This document shows, in pieces, positions 26,049 through 38,440 of a stretch of DNA of 64,000 bases. The first letter of the stretch is position 1; the number at the start of each line of letters is the position of its first letter. The stretch lies in assembly GCA_037576215.1 (NCBI GenBank), contig JBANDB010000017.1, positions 310,001 through 374,000 of the forward strand, read 5' to 3'. The position numbers and the translations under genes were made by a program. Below the pieces are notes generated by a model. It saw nothing but the letters and a program-made list of their open reading frames with translations. It made no database searches and was not told where the DNA came from. This DNA is from Armillaria gallica (Eukaryota; Basidiomycota; Agaricomycetes; Agaricales; Physalacriaceae).

Positions 26049-29000
26049 CTAGGCGTCTAACGATGCGCTACCTCGTACTTTGGGTAGGCCGGAGAAAAGC
26101 GGGGATGGGCATGTCGAATCGGGGAGAATCCGTGGATTACGACCATAGAGGACCATAAACGGGCTTTTGCCCGTGGCGCTATGGATCCGGTTATTGTGGG
26201 TGAATTCCGCCAGGGGGAGCCAGTCGCTCCAATCCATCTGTCGATGGTTGACGAAGATTCGGAGGTATTTTTCGATTTCTTGGTTGACACGCTCGGTTTG
26301 TCCGTCCATTTGAGGATGGAATGCTGTAGAAGCATTTTGGGTGATGTTGAGCATTCGGTACAATTCCTTCATGAACTTTGATACGAATTGAGGTCCACGG
26401 TCGGAAATGACTACTTGGGGCATACCATGGCGTGCATACACATGGTCTCGGAGGATCCGTGCCCATCCTTCTGCCGATAGTTCTACGTTGCAGGTGACTG
26501 GGATAATAGCCTTTGAGAATCGGTCTACGATCATCAGGATCACATCGTGTCCGTTGGAGTCCGGTAGTCCTGTGATCATATCGACGGAAATGTGGGTCCA
26601 TGGTCCAGTTGGTACCTCATTGGGGTATAGCGGTGCGGACTTGGCGGCGGTGCTAGATTTAGTTCGCTGGCAGGTTTCGCAGCCTTTGACATAGGCTTTG
26701 ACGTCCTTTTTCATCTTGGGCCACCAGTAATCTTGAAGGACAAGTTCCTTGGTTTTTTCAATACCCGGGTGCCCGGCGGTGATGTGGTTGTGATATTGGG
26801 ATATGATTTTGCCCCGCAGCGTCTTCTTGCGAGGTACATAGATCCTTCCATCATAATGCAGGAGGCCGTTCTGTCGGTTGATGCCTTGTTGGTGATTGAG
26901 AGATGCGGCAATGCCTTCATCCCACAGTTCTTCTCATCGTGTAGCTTCTTCGATGCGTTGGTGAACTTCGGAGGTGGTGGGCATGACGAGGGCATGGAAA
27001 TGGTGTTCTTGGAGTATGGTGATATCGCCGTTGTCATTGTGGCCCGGATTGTGATCCTGCCATCTGGATAACAAGTCGGCCTTCACGTTCTGGGTACCGG
27101 GTTTATGGTGGAGCATGAAGTGATATTCCGCAAGCTCGGTTACCCAGCGGGCCTGTTGTCGGTTCAGCTTTTGGAGGAGTCGGAAGTATTGGAGGTTCTG
27201 GTGATCCGTCCAGATCTCCACGTTCTCTTTGGCGCCCATGAGATAGTGGCGCCATTCAGAGAGTGCAAGCATGATGGCGAGTAGCTCCTTGTCGTAGATT
27301 TCATAGTTCCTTTCCGTGGAGCTAAGCGATTTCGACATGAATGCTACTGGTCGCCACTCGCTGTTCTGATTCTGGCTGAGCACTGCGCCTACGGCGCCTT
27401 CGCTCGTGTCCGCTTCGACCCGGAAGGGGTCATCATTCGTCGGGATGGTGAGGATAACATCCTCAGCCATACGCCGTTTTAACTCCTGGAAGGCCTTGTC
27501 CTGCGCTTCCGCCCATCTCCATTCGGTGTTGCCCGTCAGCTGAGTGAGGGGTCGTACAACCTTCGAATACATCTTGATGAATTTCCGATAGAAATTGGTA
27601 AATCCTAGGAATGATTGGAGTTCTTTCTTCTTGCGGGGGGTTGGCCATTTGGCAATCCCTGCGACTTTGACGGGATCCATTCGTATGGAATTTTCGCTAA
27701 TGATTACACCGAGATACTCCGTTTTGAGGACTTCAAACTCGCATTTCTCCGCCTTGAGGAAAAGCTTGTTTTCACGGAGACGCTGGAGGACTCGTTTTAC
27801 GATTCGACGGTGCTCTTGGAGGTCCTTGGAGAAGATTAGGATGTCGTCGAGATAGATGGTGACCTTTCCTTCCCCGATTAGATCCCGAAAGATGTCGTTC
27901 ATCATCCATTGGAACGTTGCGGGCGAATTGGTGAGACCGAAGAACATGACGGTCGGTTCGTAGAGCCCACGATTCGTGCAGAAGGCGGCCTTGGCCTCAT
28001 CCCCTTCCTTAATCCAGACATTGTTATATCCCCAACGAACGTCAAGTTTCATAAAATATTTGGCGCCACGCAGTTTATCGATGAGTTCGGAGATGAGTGG
28101 TAATGGGTAACGGTTCTTAATGGTCATTTCGTTGAGTTTGCGATAGTCTTGTACAGGGCGAAGGGTGCCGTCCTTCTTCTTTACAAAGAAGAAGGGGGAT
28201 GCGAACGGGGATTTGGAAGGACGGATACGACCAGATTCCAGATTCTCATCGAGGAACTTATCGAGCTGTTCCTGTTCGTTTCGGTTCAGGGGATAGACCT
28301 TACAGTCTAGGGTGGATTTGGCGTTGGGGACGAGTTCGATGGCGTGGTCCCAGGGCTTTCGTTCAGGTAAGTCATCGAAGTTCTCTTTGGAGAACAGGTC
28401 GCGGAAGGAGTGATAGTGCTCTGGCACCATCTCTTCGAAAGTCTTCTTGGGTCGGTCGGTGTTGGCTTTAGCCGCAAGGTCATTGGCATGGTGGAGGGCT
28501 CGTATCGTGAGTTCCTCTTCCATCCAGACAGCGAGAATCGTGTCACCGTCTTCGAGCTCTTCGCCCCAACGGTCGTCGGGGTCGGCATCTGGTAGTTCAA
28601 GGGGATTTTTGACACATTGGCAGCGTCCAAAAATCACGTCCCCAGTTTGCCAGTTAACGGAGGGGTTATGACGCCTGAGCCAATCATGGCCAAGGTAAAC
28701 GTCTCGTTCTCCTAGGTCGGTGACCGCCAGATCGATACGCTCACGATGCTCTCCGATGGAGAGGCAAAGCTCTACGAACTCGGTGACTTCGCCTCCCGCG
28801 TTTTTGGTCCCGTCGGCGTTATAGACCGGGATTGGCACCTTCACCTTCCTGGTGTCGAGTCCATGCTTCCTGATGTAAGCGCCATTAATCGCACTCCCCG
28901 TGCACCCGCTGTCCAACAGGGCTTTTGTGCTGAGGACCTTTCGCCCCGTGCAGGGTTTGAGGACTACCGGGATCATCAGATCGCTGGTGGATCCCCGGAT

Positions 29001-30089
29001 ATAACGTATGGGTTCTTGGAGCTCGTAAAGGTGTTCTCGAGCAAGTTCACCCTTGGTTCGGAGGGTGTTGAGAAGTTCATCGCTTAATTCTCCTAGGCGA
29101 TCCCAATGGATCCAAAGGGAGAGGATCGCCCGTGCGGCGTTGTCATTCGGTGCCTGGCAAATGGTGTGTAGGGTCCAGTCCACCTCGAAGGGCTTTACCC
29201 AGCCATAGTCAACCTTGGGGGCAGTGGGGATCGTCTCGGGAACCACGGGAGCGACTGCTCGAGGATTCCCCGGGCTAACAATCGGCTTTCCCTTCAGTTC
29301 CCATTGCCGAAAAGAGGTATTGTCTTCTTTGTCAGGTACCTCTTCTAGGAGTACCTTGTGCCCCCTCTTTACCGCCTGGGCGCTAGTGGAGTCCTTCCTT
29401 TTGGCTGTGCGGGTGTCCTGCAGGTAATATCCCGAGGAGCTGCAGTTCGATGGGTCTTGACTTGAGGCGGGAGACGGGGGGCATATCCGTTCTTGATCTC
29501 CCTGTGTGCTGAGAGAGGTGCTTTTCCTGGGGGTGTCGCACAGGGCCACGGGTCGCCCTTGTACCAGAGAGTCGGGATTACCAGGGATTCGACCTGCTAC
29601 CCTCAGGCCCAAGGGGTCCCTCTGCTCGCTTTCGTTAATGGTTGGAACTATGGTGGATGTCCCTCCGCCTGGTCTTCCTGGCCACTCCCCCTGAGGGGTT
29701 GAGCCTGCGCAGCCCTTGCCATCCCGAGGAGGGTTGTACTCTATGCCCGCGCCTCGGTTGTCGCTCTGTGGGGGCTCCCGTTCAGGGTTCGGGGTCGCTT
29801 TGTCAGGTTTAGGAGTGACCCTAATTCCTGCCCCACCTGATCGGAGGGTGTCTTGACCAGAGGGAGACTGCCCGTCTGTCATTATGGCGGGTGTCGCTAT
29901 GGTGGGCGACTTGTCGTCCGATCTGTTCGCTCGCGATGAGCTACTTGGCAAACGCTTAGCCAGTTTAGGTAACGTGGGGACGGTGGCCCTGGGGTCTAGG
30001 GATGGTTCGTTAGTCTTACCCTGAAGGGCATCGTATCGGTTCGCTGATTCTGTAACTGGGCGTGCAAGAGACGTCGTAAGTGGGCACAC
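26049..30089 (-). pseudogene. pol: Ty3/gypsy pol: protease, reverse transcriptase, RNase H, integrase
   Basis: The main frame (26934-30089, 1051 codons) holds the protease with ALLDSGCTGSAIN (about 28900), the reverse transcriptase with FFVKKKDGTLRPVQDYRKLN, FFGLTNSPATFQ and the YLDD box (about 27860), and RNase H with VEADTSEGAVGAVLSQ, KELLAIMLALSEWRHYL and WTDHQNLQYF. After ...RIEEATR a TGA at about 26934 interrupts the frame, which continues in register with EELWDEGIAASLNHQQG, TAGHPGIEKTKEL, CETCQRTKSS and the integrase core (DMITGLPDSNGHD, ISDRGPQFVSKF, HPQMDGQTERVNQEIEKY). It ends prematurely after YGRNPRILPDSTCPSP. The TGA replaces a probable CGA. Integrase catalytic D, D and E are all present. 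Confidence 0.88.
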
Positions 30090-30286
30090 AGGCTATATAT
30101 TGGGGACAGTTTTTTTTGAAGTTGTAAAAGTAACCGGTCCCACACTTGGGGACCGGGGTATAGCCGAATGTGTGGTAAGTAATTTGTCTGTAGATACGTA
30201 GTGAGTAGATAATGGTACAAAAGAAGAAGCAGGGCGCGCACCAGGGAAGTCCTTGGTCGCCTCGGGCGAATCAGAACCCAGGCGAC

Positions 30287-31291
30287 CTACTCTTTTACCT
30301 CTTTCAGCTCCATCGTTTCTTCAAAGGGCTTTGGTACCGCCTCGAGCGCGCGTACCTCTCGTTTTTCGGTCTTGTGGGGACAGTCCCTGCTAAGGTGTCC
30401 CTTCTCGTTGCAACGGAAGCACCTCCCTTCCGCCATCTGCTGTGATCTTTTCGTGTCAATCTCCATGGGGATTTCTTTGCCTGGGTGTGTGGTCTGGTGG
30501 ATCGGGACCCACTTGGACCCGGACGCAGTTGGTTTCGCGTCCTCCTTTGGTTTCGATGTTGGATGTGACTCGATCTTCTTGGTATGGGCGGCGCCCGGGG
30601 GGTTCGAACGTCTCTCGGGGTACTTATCAAGCCCCTGGGTCTGTTCGAAGATCTTCTGCCTCTGGCATTGTTCGTACATGAGGAGGATTCATTCCTTCCA
30701 CCCTTCGTAGTTGTGAGGGACTGCGATTCCTAGGTTGGCAATTGCTGCCCCGTAGCCACGGGGAATGCCTTTGCGGACTGCCTGGACCAGGAGCCCGTGA
30801 TCTGACTGGTCGGCGAGGCGATTGGCCAACTTGGCCTCCCTTTCCAACTTCCGGAAGAAAACGTGGGCAGCATCATCTCCCATCTTCATTTCTCCCATTC
30901 GCTTTTTGTGGACCAGCTCGATCACGGGGTCTCTGAACTGTTCTCGGAAGAGCTCACAGAACTCTTCCCATCGGGGATAACAGTAGCGGGGCCCCGCCTC
31001 GAAGTCTTCATCCTCCTCGGGCGTCCCGTGTGGGCCTGGGTCCACTGGGACATATCTATACCTGGGGCGTTCATGCACCCACCAGTCCTCTGCTTCCCCC
31101 TCGAGGAGAGATACTGCCAATCCTACCATGAGAGAGGGTCTCCCCTCGTAATGATATCGGAAGGTCTCAAAGTAATGGTCGCATACCCCAAGGAAGCGTT
31201 TGATATTGTCATGCTTCCCTTCGAAGGTCCTCAGGGGTTTCATGAGTATTGGCCTGACGTTAACGAAGGCTGGGGGTGGTCGGCGTTCCAT
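30287..31291 (-). pseudogene. gag: Ty3/gypsy gag capsid and nucleocapsid, interrupted by one stop
   Basis: Capsid part (30689-31291): MERRPPPAFVNVRPILMKPL, FEGKHDNIKRFLGVCDHYF, WEEFCELFREQFRDP, HNYEGWKE. The frame then meets TGA at about 30689 and continues in the same register as ILLMYEQCQRQKIFEQTQG to a CCHC knuckle, CFRCNEKGHLSRDCP (about 30410). The stop probably replaces CGA, so it is a single-base lesion. Upstream, about 31300-33050, Pro/Arg/Thr-rich frames with scattered stops may be the decayed N-terminal gag or leader. Confidence 0.8.
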
Positions 31292-33107
31292 TCACCCGTT
31301 GGCCTGTGGTCGGGTGGCATCCAATCGGGCGGCCACGGGACCGAGTAATGATCTGGATCTGGTCCCCGCCGTGGGGGTCAGCCTCGACCTGGCACCTTTT
31401 TCTTTCTTTCCACCTCCAATTCTTCTTGGAGTCAGGTGTTCTCGTTTCGCATAGCAACGGCCTGGTCCTCGAGTCAGGCCATTCGTTGTTGGTCCGTTTC
31501 TCCTGGTTCTGGGGGGTCTTCTGCCATGTCCCCGCTGTCGTTGGCGCTGCCGGCTCCTGCGAATATGCGACTCGTACCCTTCCCATGATACTCTCCTCTA
31601 TTCCTCCAGCCTCTTTGTACGGCAATCGGGGGAGAGTCAGGTAGTGGTCCGACCCCGCGCGTCGTATAATAATAGTCAGGGGCCCCCGTCCCCTGGTTCT
31701 CAGGGAAGTTCTCCCCTTGTCGTGGCGGGTTGGTGTTCCCCGTCCAGGTCCAGTCGGTCCCCTTGTAATCATGCAAGGGGTAGGAGGGCATGCTCCAAGG
31801 CATCCTGTTCCTGTTCAGTTCATGGGGGAATGCGAGGGAGTAGATTTCCTGCCGCCAGGGGGTATCTTTCCCGATACCGGTTTGCCCAGATCCGGGCATC
31901 GATGACGCGGTCTCGTCCGTATCGAGGAAGCAGATCCCCTTGATCAACGGCGAGGTAGTAATCCATGGTTTCCCGGTCGGGAGCTCGAAACCCTGCCCTT
32001 TGCTCGATGTCTCTCCATCGTAGTTCCCAGGCCTCACTGCGCACGGGGCCCAGTATTCAGACATCGGCTCTTGAAAGAGCCAGCCACTCGTAGTCCCCGC
32101 CAAAGGGGTTGAGTGGGTCATCGTTGTCTCGAGGTCGTGGCGGTCCTGCCCTGACAGGTTCTGGGTTTGGAAGGGGTTCCGGGTCCGCCAAAGGGATTGT
32201 TGTGGTTCCCGTGGGTTCAGGCTCGGGAGTGACGGTTCTCGGAACGGTGGCGATTGACTCGGGAGTGGAGGCTCTGGAGATCTCAGGGGCGTATGGAACT
32301 CCTCGCTTGTCCAGGATGATGAGGGGGATACTATTGTCCGAGTCGCTGTCGCTATCGATCTCAATGGGTCTTCGAGCTGTCCTGAGTGGCGGCTGAGGGG
32401 GCCACGTCGGGGGCGTCGTAGGAAGGCCTCGAGCCGTAGCCCTCTGGCGAGGAGGGGGCGTCTGGCGGTGTATTCCGGGGGTCCAGGCTCGGGCTCCTCA
32501 CGCCATATGACCTGCACGCTTGCTTGGGTGGAGGATCCCGCTCGGGGAGTGGATTGAGTAGGTCCTTGATCCTCAATGAGCCCCTGTCGGGGAGTGAGGA
32601 AGACGGTCGTCTCCCCCCGGTATTGGTCCCGTATGATTGAGCGCTCTGTCCCCATGCCTGGTCGGACGTGGGCGGGATTGAGTCTGGGTAGTTCGACATA
32701 ATGTCGAGGGACTGGTGGCGGTGGTGGTACAATGAGGACTCCCCGTCGGTGGAGGAATCCTCAAATCTGTTCCTGATATACGAGGACTAGTGCCGCGGTA
32801 AGGAGGCACAAAAAGGTGGTGGTTACGATAGCAGCACTGAGGGCAACAGTTTGTGTCTGGTTTAGGTCCGGGGTCATAGATCTCAGGGTCGTGCCTCGTG
32901 TAGCGCCTGGGATAGTCGGTAGGGGAGGAATTTTTTAGGAGTCGGAGTTCTTGCCTAGTTGATGTTGCAGCTATAGTCGTCGTAGCCGCAGTAGTCATAG
33001 GAGTGGAGGTCGTTGTGGCGGTAGCGGGAAGGGGATAGCTCACGTTTCTTGGGATGGTTCCTTCCCTTGCGGCCTTTGCGTCATCCTCCGCTTACGTTAC
33101 TGGTTTT

Positions 33108-33114
33108 GGAGAAA
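33108..33114. repeat. Right target-site duplication GGAGAAA
   Basis: Matches 26014-26020. The two copies bracket the whole Ty3/gypsy remnant. Confidence 0.6.
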
Positions 33115-34705
33115 GGAGAAGTCAACATCTGTTTAGATAGAAGAGGTGGAAGAATGGTCATATGAAATTGTAGCAAACAGGACCATGATCCATGTTTTCG
33201 GGTCTTTGAGCGTCTCAATAAATCTGTGTTTGCCAATTTATGCATATGAAGCTATGAGCAATGAGCAACGCACTGATCATGCTTCCAAGTCTTATTTTCT
33301 AAACCCGCCTGATTGACCTTGATCCTTTGTATGGCCTTGACACATTCATCTGGAGTAAGAAAACATGCAGTTGTCAGGGAATCCAGGAAAAAGAACCTAG
33401 TAAAGAAATGAGCTGCGGTCCCGAGACTGTACCTAACAATGCCGCTCACCAGAAGATCACAGACAATATAAGTGTGATCAAGCCGGTAATGATCATTAAC
33501 CTGTGATGATCATTAGCGTGCCCAGCAATTTAGACCAGACAGCGTTTCCACTGACCATTGCCACAGCATGAAGCTGCCTGTCTGAAGTATTTGTGAACGA
33601 TTAAAAATGGGGATGCATTAAATTCACAATACCGACCCTAGTGTGCAGAACGCCAAAGGCGATGAAACCCAGAACGATGATGGCAAAGCCATTCATAAGG
33701 ACTGAGTTTAGAAACGGAAATGAGCAGCTGTTGCACGCCTGCAAAACCCGATCGATACTTACACCAATAACCTGTGCATTGTGTCTGTTCTTCCCACATG
33801 TAAAACATGGAAGTCACCTAACCGACCTAATTTCAGTGGTTTTGCAATCCGGAAAGGAGGATGCAACGTACGATCATGAACCCTGGAGTGATCGCGCCTT
33901 CACATACACCAAGGATGAACCGGACAGCAAATAGGCCACTGAACGATGAGCATGCAGCATGGCAGATGAGAGCAATAGACCAAATAAAGATATTTACACT
34001 GTCGTGAATCAACACAGGGAGATGGTCATAAGGTCTGCATTACCTCATCCACTTCCCTACAGGAAATCGCTGTAGTGCAAGACTTTGAGGGTACTAGAGG
34101 GGAATAATTAGTGGGGCCAATTAACTGCAAGGAGCATAGGACGTACTTCAAAAACAAGGTAGCTGAGATAAAATACGGACCCCAGCCAGTTAAACTGCGT
34201 CTGGTTTAGGTGGACACCCTTTCTGGAATGTTTTGAGTACTATTTCAGGGCTAACGACTGGGTAACATACAAAATGCTGAGAACAGAGGATTGCCTGAGC
34301 GTTGTCTTGTCAGCAAATGTCATCCTTGGCAACATTAGCCCTTCTTTATGAGCAGCACAGTGGTAGAAGCATACAGATACAATACTGCAATAAACATCAG
34401 CTACTTGACGTTCAGAAAGGTCAAGTCAGTACTCATGACACATTAGAGGTAAAATATGTTTGTCAATCTTCCACCTTAAAATACAGTCAATAGAACAGAA
34501 CACCGTCAATAATACAGCATACCTCAGTCTTGCGGCTTCCTTGGGATCCAAGCTGTCCGACTCAACAGCGAGCTGAACAGCAACATCAGCCTCGGATTTG
34601 TTTAAGCCTAGATGGGCATGCTTTTCCTGCTGTTTAGTAGTATCTATGTAGGGGATAATGGGGGGGGAGGAAGATGGGAGCGTGTGTGATGCGAGAAAGA
34701 ACATT

Positions 34706-35412
34706 TCTTTATAAATGATTCCACAAGGAAGATAAAAAAAGAGGTGGTGACAAAAAGGGATTGTAAACCATCTGCCACCCATGCCGATGAGACCTGAATT
34801 CAGGTTCCCACATTACGTGATGGAATCTTTTGATTCTAAATGTCTGCTGATGAAGACGTGGAATATATAACCGCTCATATGGGGCCCATATCACATTCTT
34901 GACTGCATGATTCGGAGGCGCACAGTATTCTCAATGCTTCAGTACTCCAATTCCTAGAATACTTGGTGGAACAGAGGTAAGCTGAAACTTTGGTATGTTC
35001 GATTCTTCTAAAGTGCCTTTTGTGAAGTTGTTCAGGCAATCCAACTACATTCTAAAGCCTTACTTGATACAGGTCGCCAATGACGTCCCGTCTTTCCCAT
35101 ATGGCATTACTTGTCCTGGCTGACCTGTGATGAACCTGATAGGATCATGTATACTGGAACAGTCCTGTGGTTAAACCTTCTCTTCGTGCTTGAACGTTGA
35201 ACCCTCAAGGCTTCAGAATCTGAGCATATTTTGGGAAAAAATCGATCATCAGAAAATCAGACAACAGCAGCAGGCTGCCTTCATCTGGAACCTGAGCTAA
35301 TATTGAGTTGGATTATCAGTAAGTGTCTTGACGTTTGCCACTCGGATATGTGTTTGGGCCGAGAATTGAATAATTGCCAGCCACTCGAGGTACAAAGGCA
35401 ACAATGATCAAG
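34706..35412. other. Spacer between transporter and CLP1 relics
   Basis: AT-rich; no gene recognised. It should contain the promoter side of the minus-strand transporter gene. Confidence 0.3.
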
Positions 35413-36959
35413 TTACTGGTCCTGCCATTCGTACGAGATAATGATAGCAGCCTTTCCCATGAGGGACTCTTGATTCGGCGTGAGGATGGTCATTTTACGC
35501 TGAGGAATGTCCAGCTTTGTTCTGCAGAAGCTCAGCAAAAGTCGCTCGGGCATGTCGATGGTCAATCTGAGGGGACTAGTTACTATGAAGGCAAAGAATG
35601 AGGGTCAAGTAATTCGAGATGAAAGCACGAGGAGGACCTACACCGATCAGTATATAGTAAGATCATCACAACTGATGACAGAAGACGACAGAGAGAGTAT
35701 CATGTCTGTAAAAGTGTCGGCGCTGAGCTGATATTCCTGCGGGAGGCTGTATGACTTAGCCATACATGCGTGTGTGCATCTGATAGTTGTTTACTTGTTC
35801 CTGATATCCATGATCATGTTCGACAACCTGATGAAGACACGAAAATAAACTGTCATACACCGCCAGAGTTTAGTATTTTTACCACAGTAAGCCAAGATCT
35901 ATAGGCGTGTTGTCCGTGTCCCACGGTGAGAATAACATTGACTGTTCTATATATTAGATATGCCGAAGTGGGACAGGAAATATTCCTCACTTCTGAAGGA
36001 TTCCACACAAGCTTTTATTAGTCTTTGTTGATGCTCAGTAGATGACATGGGGCATGAACCCAAAGACAAAGGGGTATCAACAATGATGCCTGCAGTGCTT
36101 TGTAGAAGACGTTTCATCCAAATGATTCGCACAGGTTAACAGATAGTACCTCTGAGATCGTTATCTTGCCGTTCTCGAACATTTCCACCGTGGTTACGAA
36201 TGAGTCTGTCTATCAAGAGGGTATTCTTCCTAGCTTCTGGATGCCCATACCAGTATGCAAGCGGCAACAACACATTCGAGGACAAAGACGTTGGCGCCGA
36301 AGGAGCAGTCGTACTGAGAATATTTGTGGGAGATGACGTTGGTAGGGGGCTGCTCACAGGCGTAACTGACAGTGCACCGGGTGCAGACTAGGCCCCCTTG
36401 CCCAGATTGAGGTTCACGGGAAGCGGCGTCCATCCTTGGCCAGCACAAACCACATAATTGATCAGGATCTTGCACACACTCGTCTTGCCGGAGTTTTTGT
36501 ATCCCAGAATGAGGACATGGCATTGACATCCGGCTTTGTATCTGGAGGAAGGGGGTGATCCGTTCAGCACCCCCAGGGCTCATACCCACATCTGCTCAAA
36601 TGTGACATGTAGATTCCATAGGCGTTCATTGGCATTTCTTCAGATACATAATTCATTGATGGCCGGTGATGTGAAAATAGCAGTTAATAATGGTGTATGC
36701 CCCCTGAAAGGTTGAAAAAGACTCATCTCAATGATACAGCCCTGCAAGGTAAATATCGCCCCTTTACATTCTGCACCAAAGATGTAAATGTGACAAAAGC
36801 ATTGGTGCGGACCTGCTTTGACTGCTTACACATATCATCGCTGAGAAGAAGTCGTCTCACAGCTACCGGGATGAGAGAAGTACCAGGGTTGAGTTCGAAT
36901 CTGTGCACCATCTCCAGCACTCCGAGTCATTCTTTCATTTCAGATGTATCTTTGGGCAT
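35413..36959 (-). pseudogene. CLP1: CLP1 (pre-mRNA cleavage complex II polynucleotide-kinase family) pseudogene
   Basis: CLP1 works in mRNA 3'-end cleavage. The relic is collinear with the family and keeps its introns, so it is a DNA-level copy. From ATG at 36959: EMKE-stop, then HRFELNPGTSL; FGAECKGAIFTLQGC; LHVTFEQMWV-stop-ALGV; P-loop HVLILGYKNSGKTSVCKI (about 36500); GQGWTPLPVNLN; stop; SPLPTSSPTNILSTTAPSAP; LAYWYGHPEARKNTLLIDRL; an intron at about 36145-36090; STAGIIVDTPLSLG; another intron; VNVILTVGHG...LTVVKILNSGGV; YQMHTRMYG-stop-VIQPPAGIS; VISCDDLTIY-stop; DIPQRKMTILTPNQESL; YEWQDQ and TAA at 35415-35413. In-frame stops lie at about 36927, 36580 and 36388, with two more near 35750 and 35665. 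Parts between the last blocks are missing or scrambled. A functional copy must exist elsewhere. Confidence 0.82.
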
Positions 36960-37944
36960 GATGAGAAACAGATTCCGCTCACAATGATTGTAGAGAAACA
37001 CAGAATCAGATACAATGATTGATTTTCATGAACGCAAAGATCTAGGGAGCATGGAATTTGGATCTTTGTACACAACTGCAACGTCGAAAAAATGTTTAAC
37101 GAGTCTCAGCCCTTGGCCTCTACCGACCATGTGATGCCATGATGATGTCATTGTACTATATTTGGTATACATGCACCTGGCTCATAGTACCGGCAATTTC
37201 ACATACTAGTTGAAAAACTAGAGCCAAATTTTTTTATAGAGTACATATTACTGCTAATATTTTGATTACTGAGAGTTTGATTCTCCTAATCTGTATATCA
37301 AAAATAAAATAATAGTATAGAGACAGATATATTGAAGAACATACCAGCTGGTTTCAATGTCTGATTTCTCCCAAGGATGTAAACCAAAATAATTGTATAT
37401 GTCTGTCCCATGTAAAGCAGGATCAAAACCACATATAGCACTCAATTCAGAGAAATGCATGTGCAGGTGATTGACCCTCAGAGAAAAGCACTCACACTCC
37501 CCCTTCATTTGAATTTTAACACCAAACATTGTTTTGCTTTTTGTAGGGATATTGGTGCTCCATCAGCAAAAAGGCTGAATGGCCATGAGTTGCTTACACC
37601 ATTAATAGGTGTAGTGAATTTTATAGATAATAATAGATTGTGTATTGAGGCAGAGTATGCATTGTCAGGCTGAATTTCAAGATGGAAAGTTTGATCTAAA
37701 GTGTTTCAGTTAGCTCATATTCTTCACTTGATAATTTTATACTAACTTATATGCAAAGCATTATCACACATATGTGGTCCATATGAAAGCCATGAAAACA
37801 CCAGTCGCTGACGATCTCGAAAATTAACAAGACTATTGGGAAACACTGTAAAGGAATAGCTTTGATTTGATGATAATGGATAATGAAAGGCTGTTGATTT
37901 TCTTTTAGGAAAAAATCAAATAGATTTTAAGTACATGTTAGCAT
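36960..37944. other. AT-rich spacer, no gene recognised
   Basis: Very AT-rich with short frames only. No family match is seen. Confidence 0.3.
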
Positions 37945-38440
37945 TCAAAAAAACAATACACACTTTAGCTGTTGTGAACCATTGCACTTTGAGTGTATAG
38001 ACCATTGTAAAGTCCACTCCTCTAGATCAATGACCACTCTTCCATTTTGAGCATATCCTGGATGGTGAGGACATCTTTTAGAATAATCAAAATGATAGAA
38101 TTGACTGTGAAATCCCAGTAGCAAATGAATATTGTGATAGATGTCCCAGAGATGGTGTTTTTGTAAATTTCCAGAACCTGCAAGAATACTCTCTAGTGCT
38201 GGTGGTTTTGGTGAAATGAGGTTATTTAAAGGAGTAGAATGTTTGACCAGGCTTCTCTCTTCACATATACCCATTGATGCTTCAGAAGATTCCAGATGCA
38301 AGATATATAGGTAAAAGGAATGATGACCTGAAGTAAATTTATCAAAGATAATTTGTCCTCGCTCATTAAGATATTGGAAGGAATAGGTTCTTGAGTCCTG
38401 TGTAAATGTTATAGACTTATTCAGATGAGCATAATATATT
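37945..38440 (-). other. Possible 3' exons of the AT-rich gene upstream
   Basis: An open minus-strand stretch reads TYSFQYLNERGQIIFDKF, YLYILHLESSEASMGICEE, and HHPGYAQNGRVVIDLEEWTL. The style resembles the C-terminal region of agaric kinase-like or STAND-like proteins, but I cannot name the domain. It may be the continuation of the gene starting at 40004; the region between has many stops. Confidence 0.3.

Larger units (their letters stand above)
26021..33107 (-). mobile_element. Ty3/gypsy LTR retrotransposon remnant, about 7.1 kb, no full LTRs
   Basis: Order from right to left (minus strand): Pro-rich leader, gag capsid, CCHC knuckle, aspartic protease, reverse transcriptase, RNase H, integrase. 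This is the Ty3/gypsy order. It interrupts the MFS transporter and is flanked by GGAGAAA on both sides. No long terminal repeats are seen. The integrase C-terminus is cut at about 26050 and followed by a 26 bp near-palindrome (26021-26046) that starts TGTTAT and ends ATAACA, possibly the outer ends of a collapsed LTR. Nonsense codons interrupt gag and pol, so it is not autonomous. Confidence 0.85.
25013..34705 (-). pseudogene. MFS transporter (allantoate permease-like), split by a retroelement
   Basis: Plasma-membrane anion:cation symporter type. N-terminal exons lie at about 34700-33180: VESDSLDPKEAARLR, then WKIDKHILPLMC, FADKTTLRQSSVLSIL, TQFNWLGSVFYLSYLVFE, WSIALICHAACSSFSGLFAV, RFILGVCEGAITPGF, and FIETLKDPKTW...LFATIS (ending about 33172). 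The C-terminal exons lie at about 26000-25013: NIMNS, SNQRQLIVSQFGF, FIQTTLIGCVDGVVE, TTNALVIIGYCVGNFAGPF, FAACNLASGIFLLILRFMLA, then ENK-stop-RDMNQHDDTYDN and AFLDLTDIQNKDFRYLL with TAG at 25015-25013. The 7.1 kb insertion sits in the intron between ...ATIS and NIMNS. The donor of that intron reads ATATGA instead of GTATGA. The TGA in the cytoplasmic tail replaces a probable CGA. N-terminal start uncertain. Confidence 0.8.

Noticed and set aside
27595..30445. Several plus-strand frames of 60-110 codons across the retroelement
   Set aside because: They are antisense to the gag-pol reading frames and have no domain content.
36200..36590. G-protein alpha subunit for the P-loop GYKNSGKTS
   Set aside because: The surrounding text (GQGWTPL, LAYWYGHPEARKN, IIVDTPLS) matches CLP1, not G-alpha.
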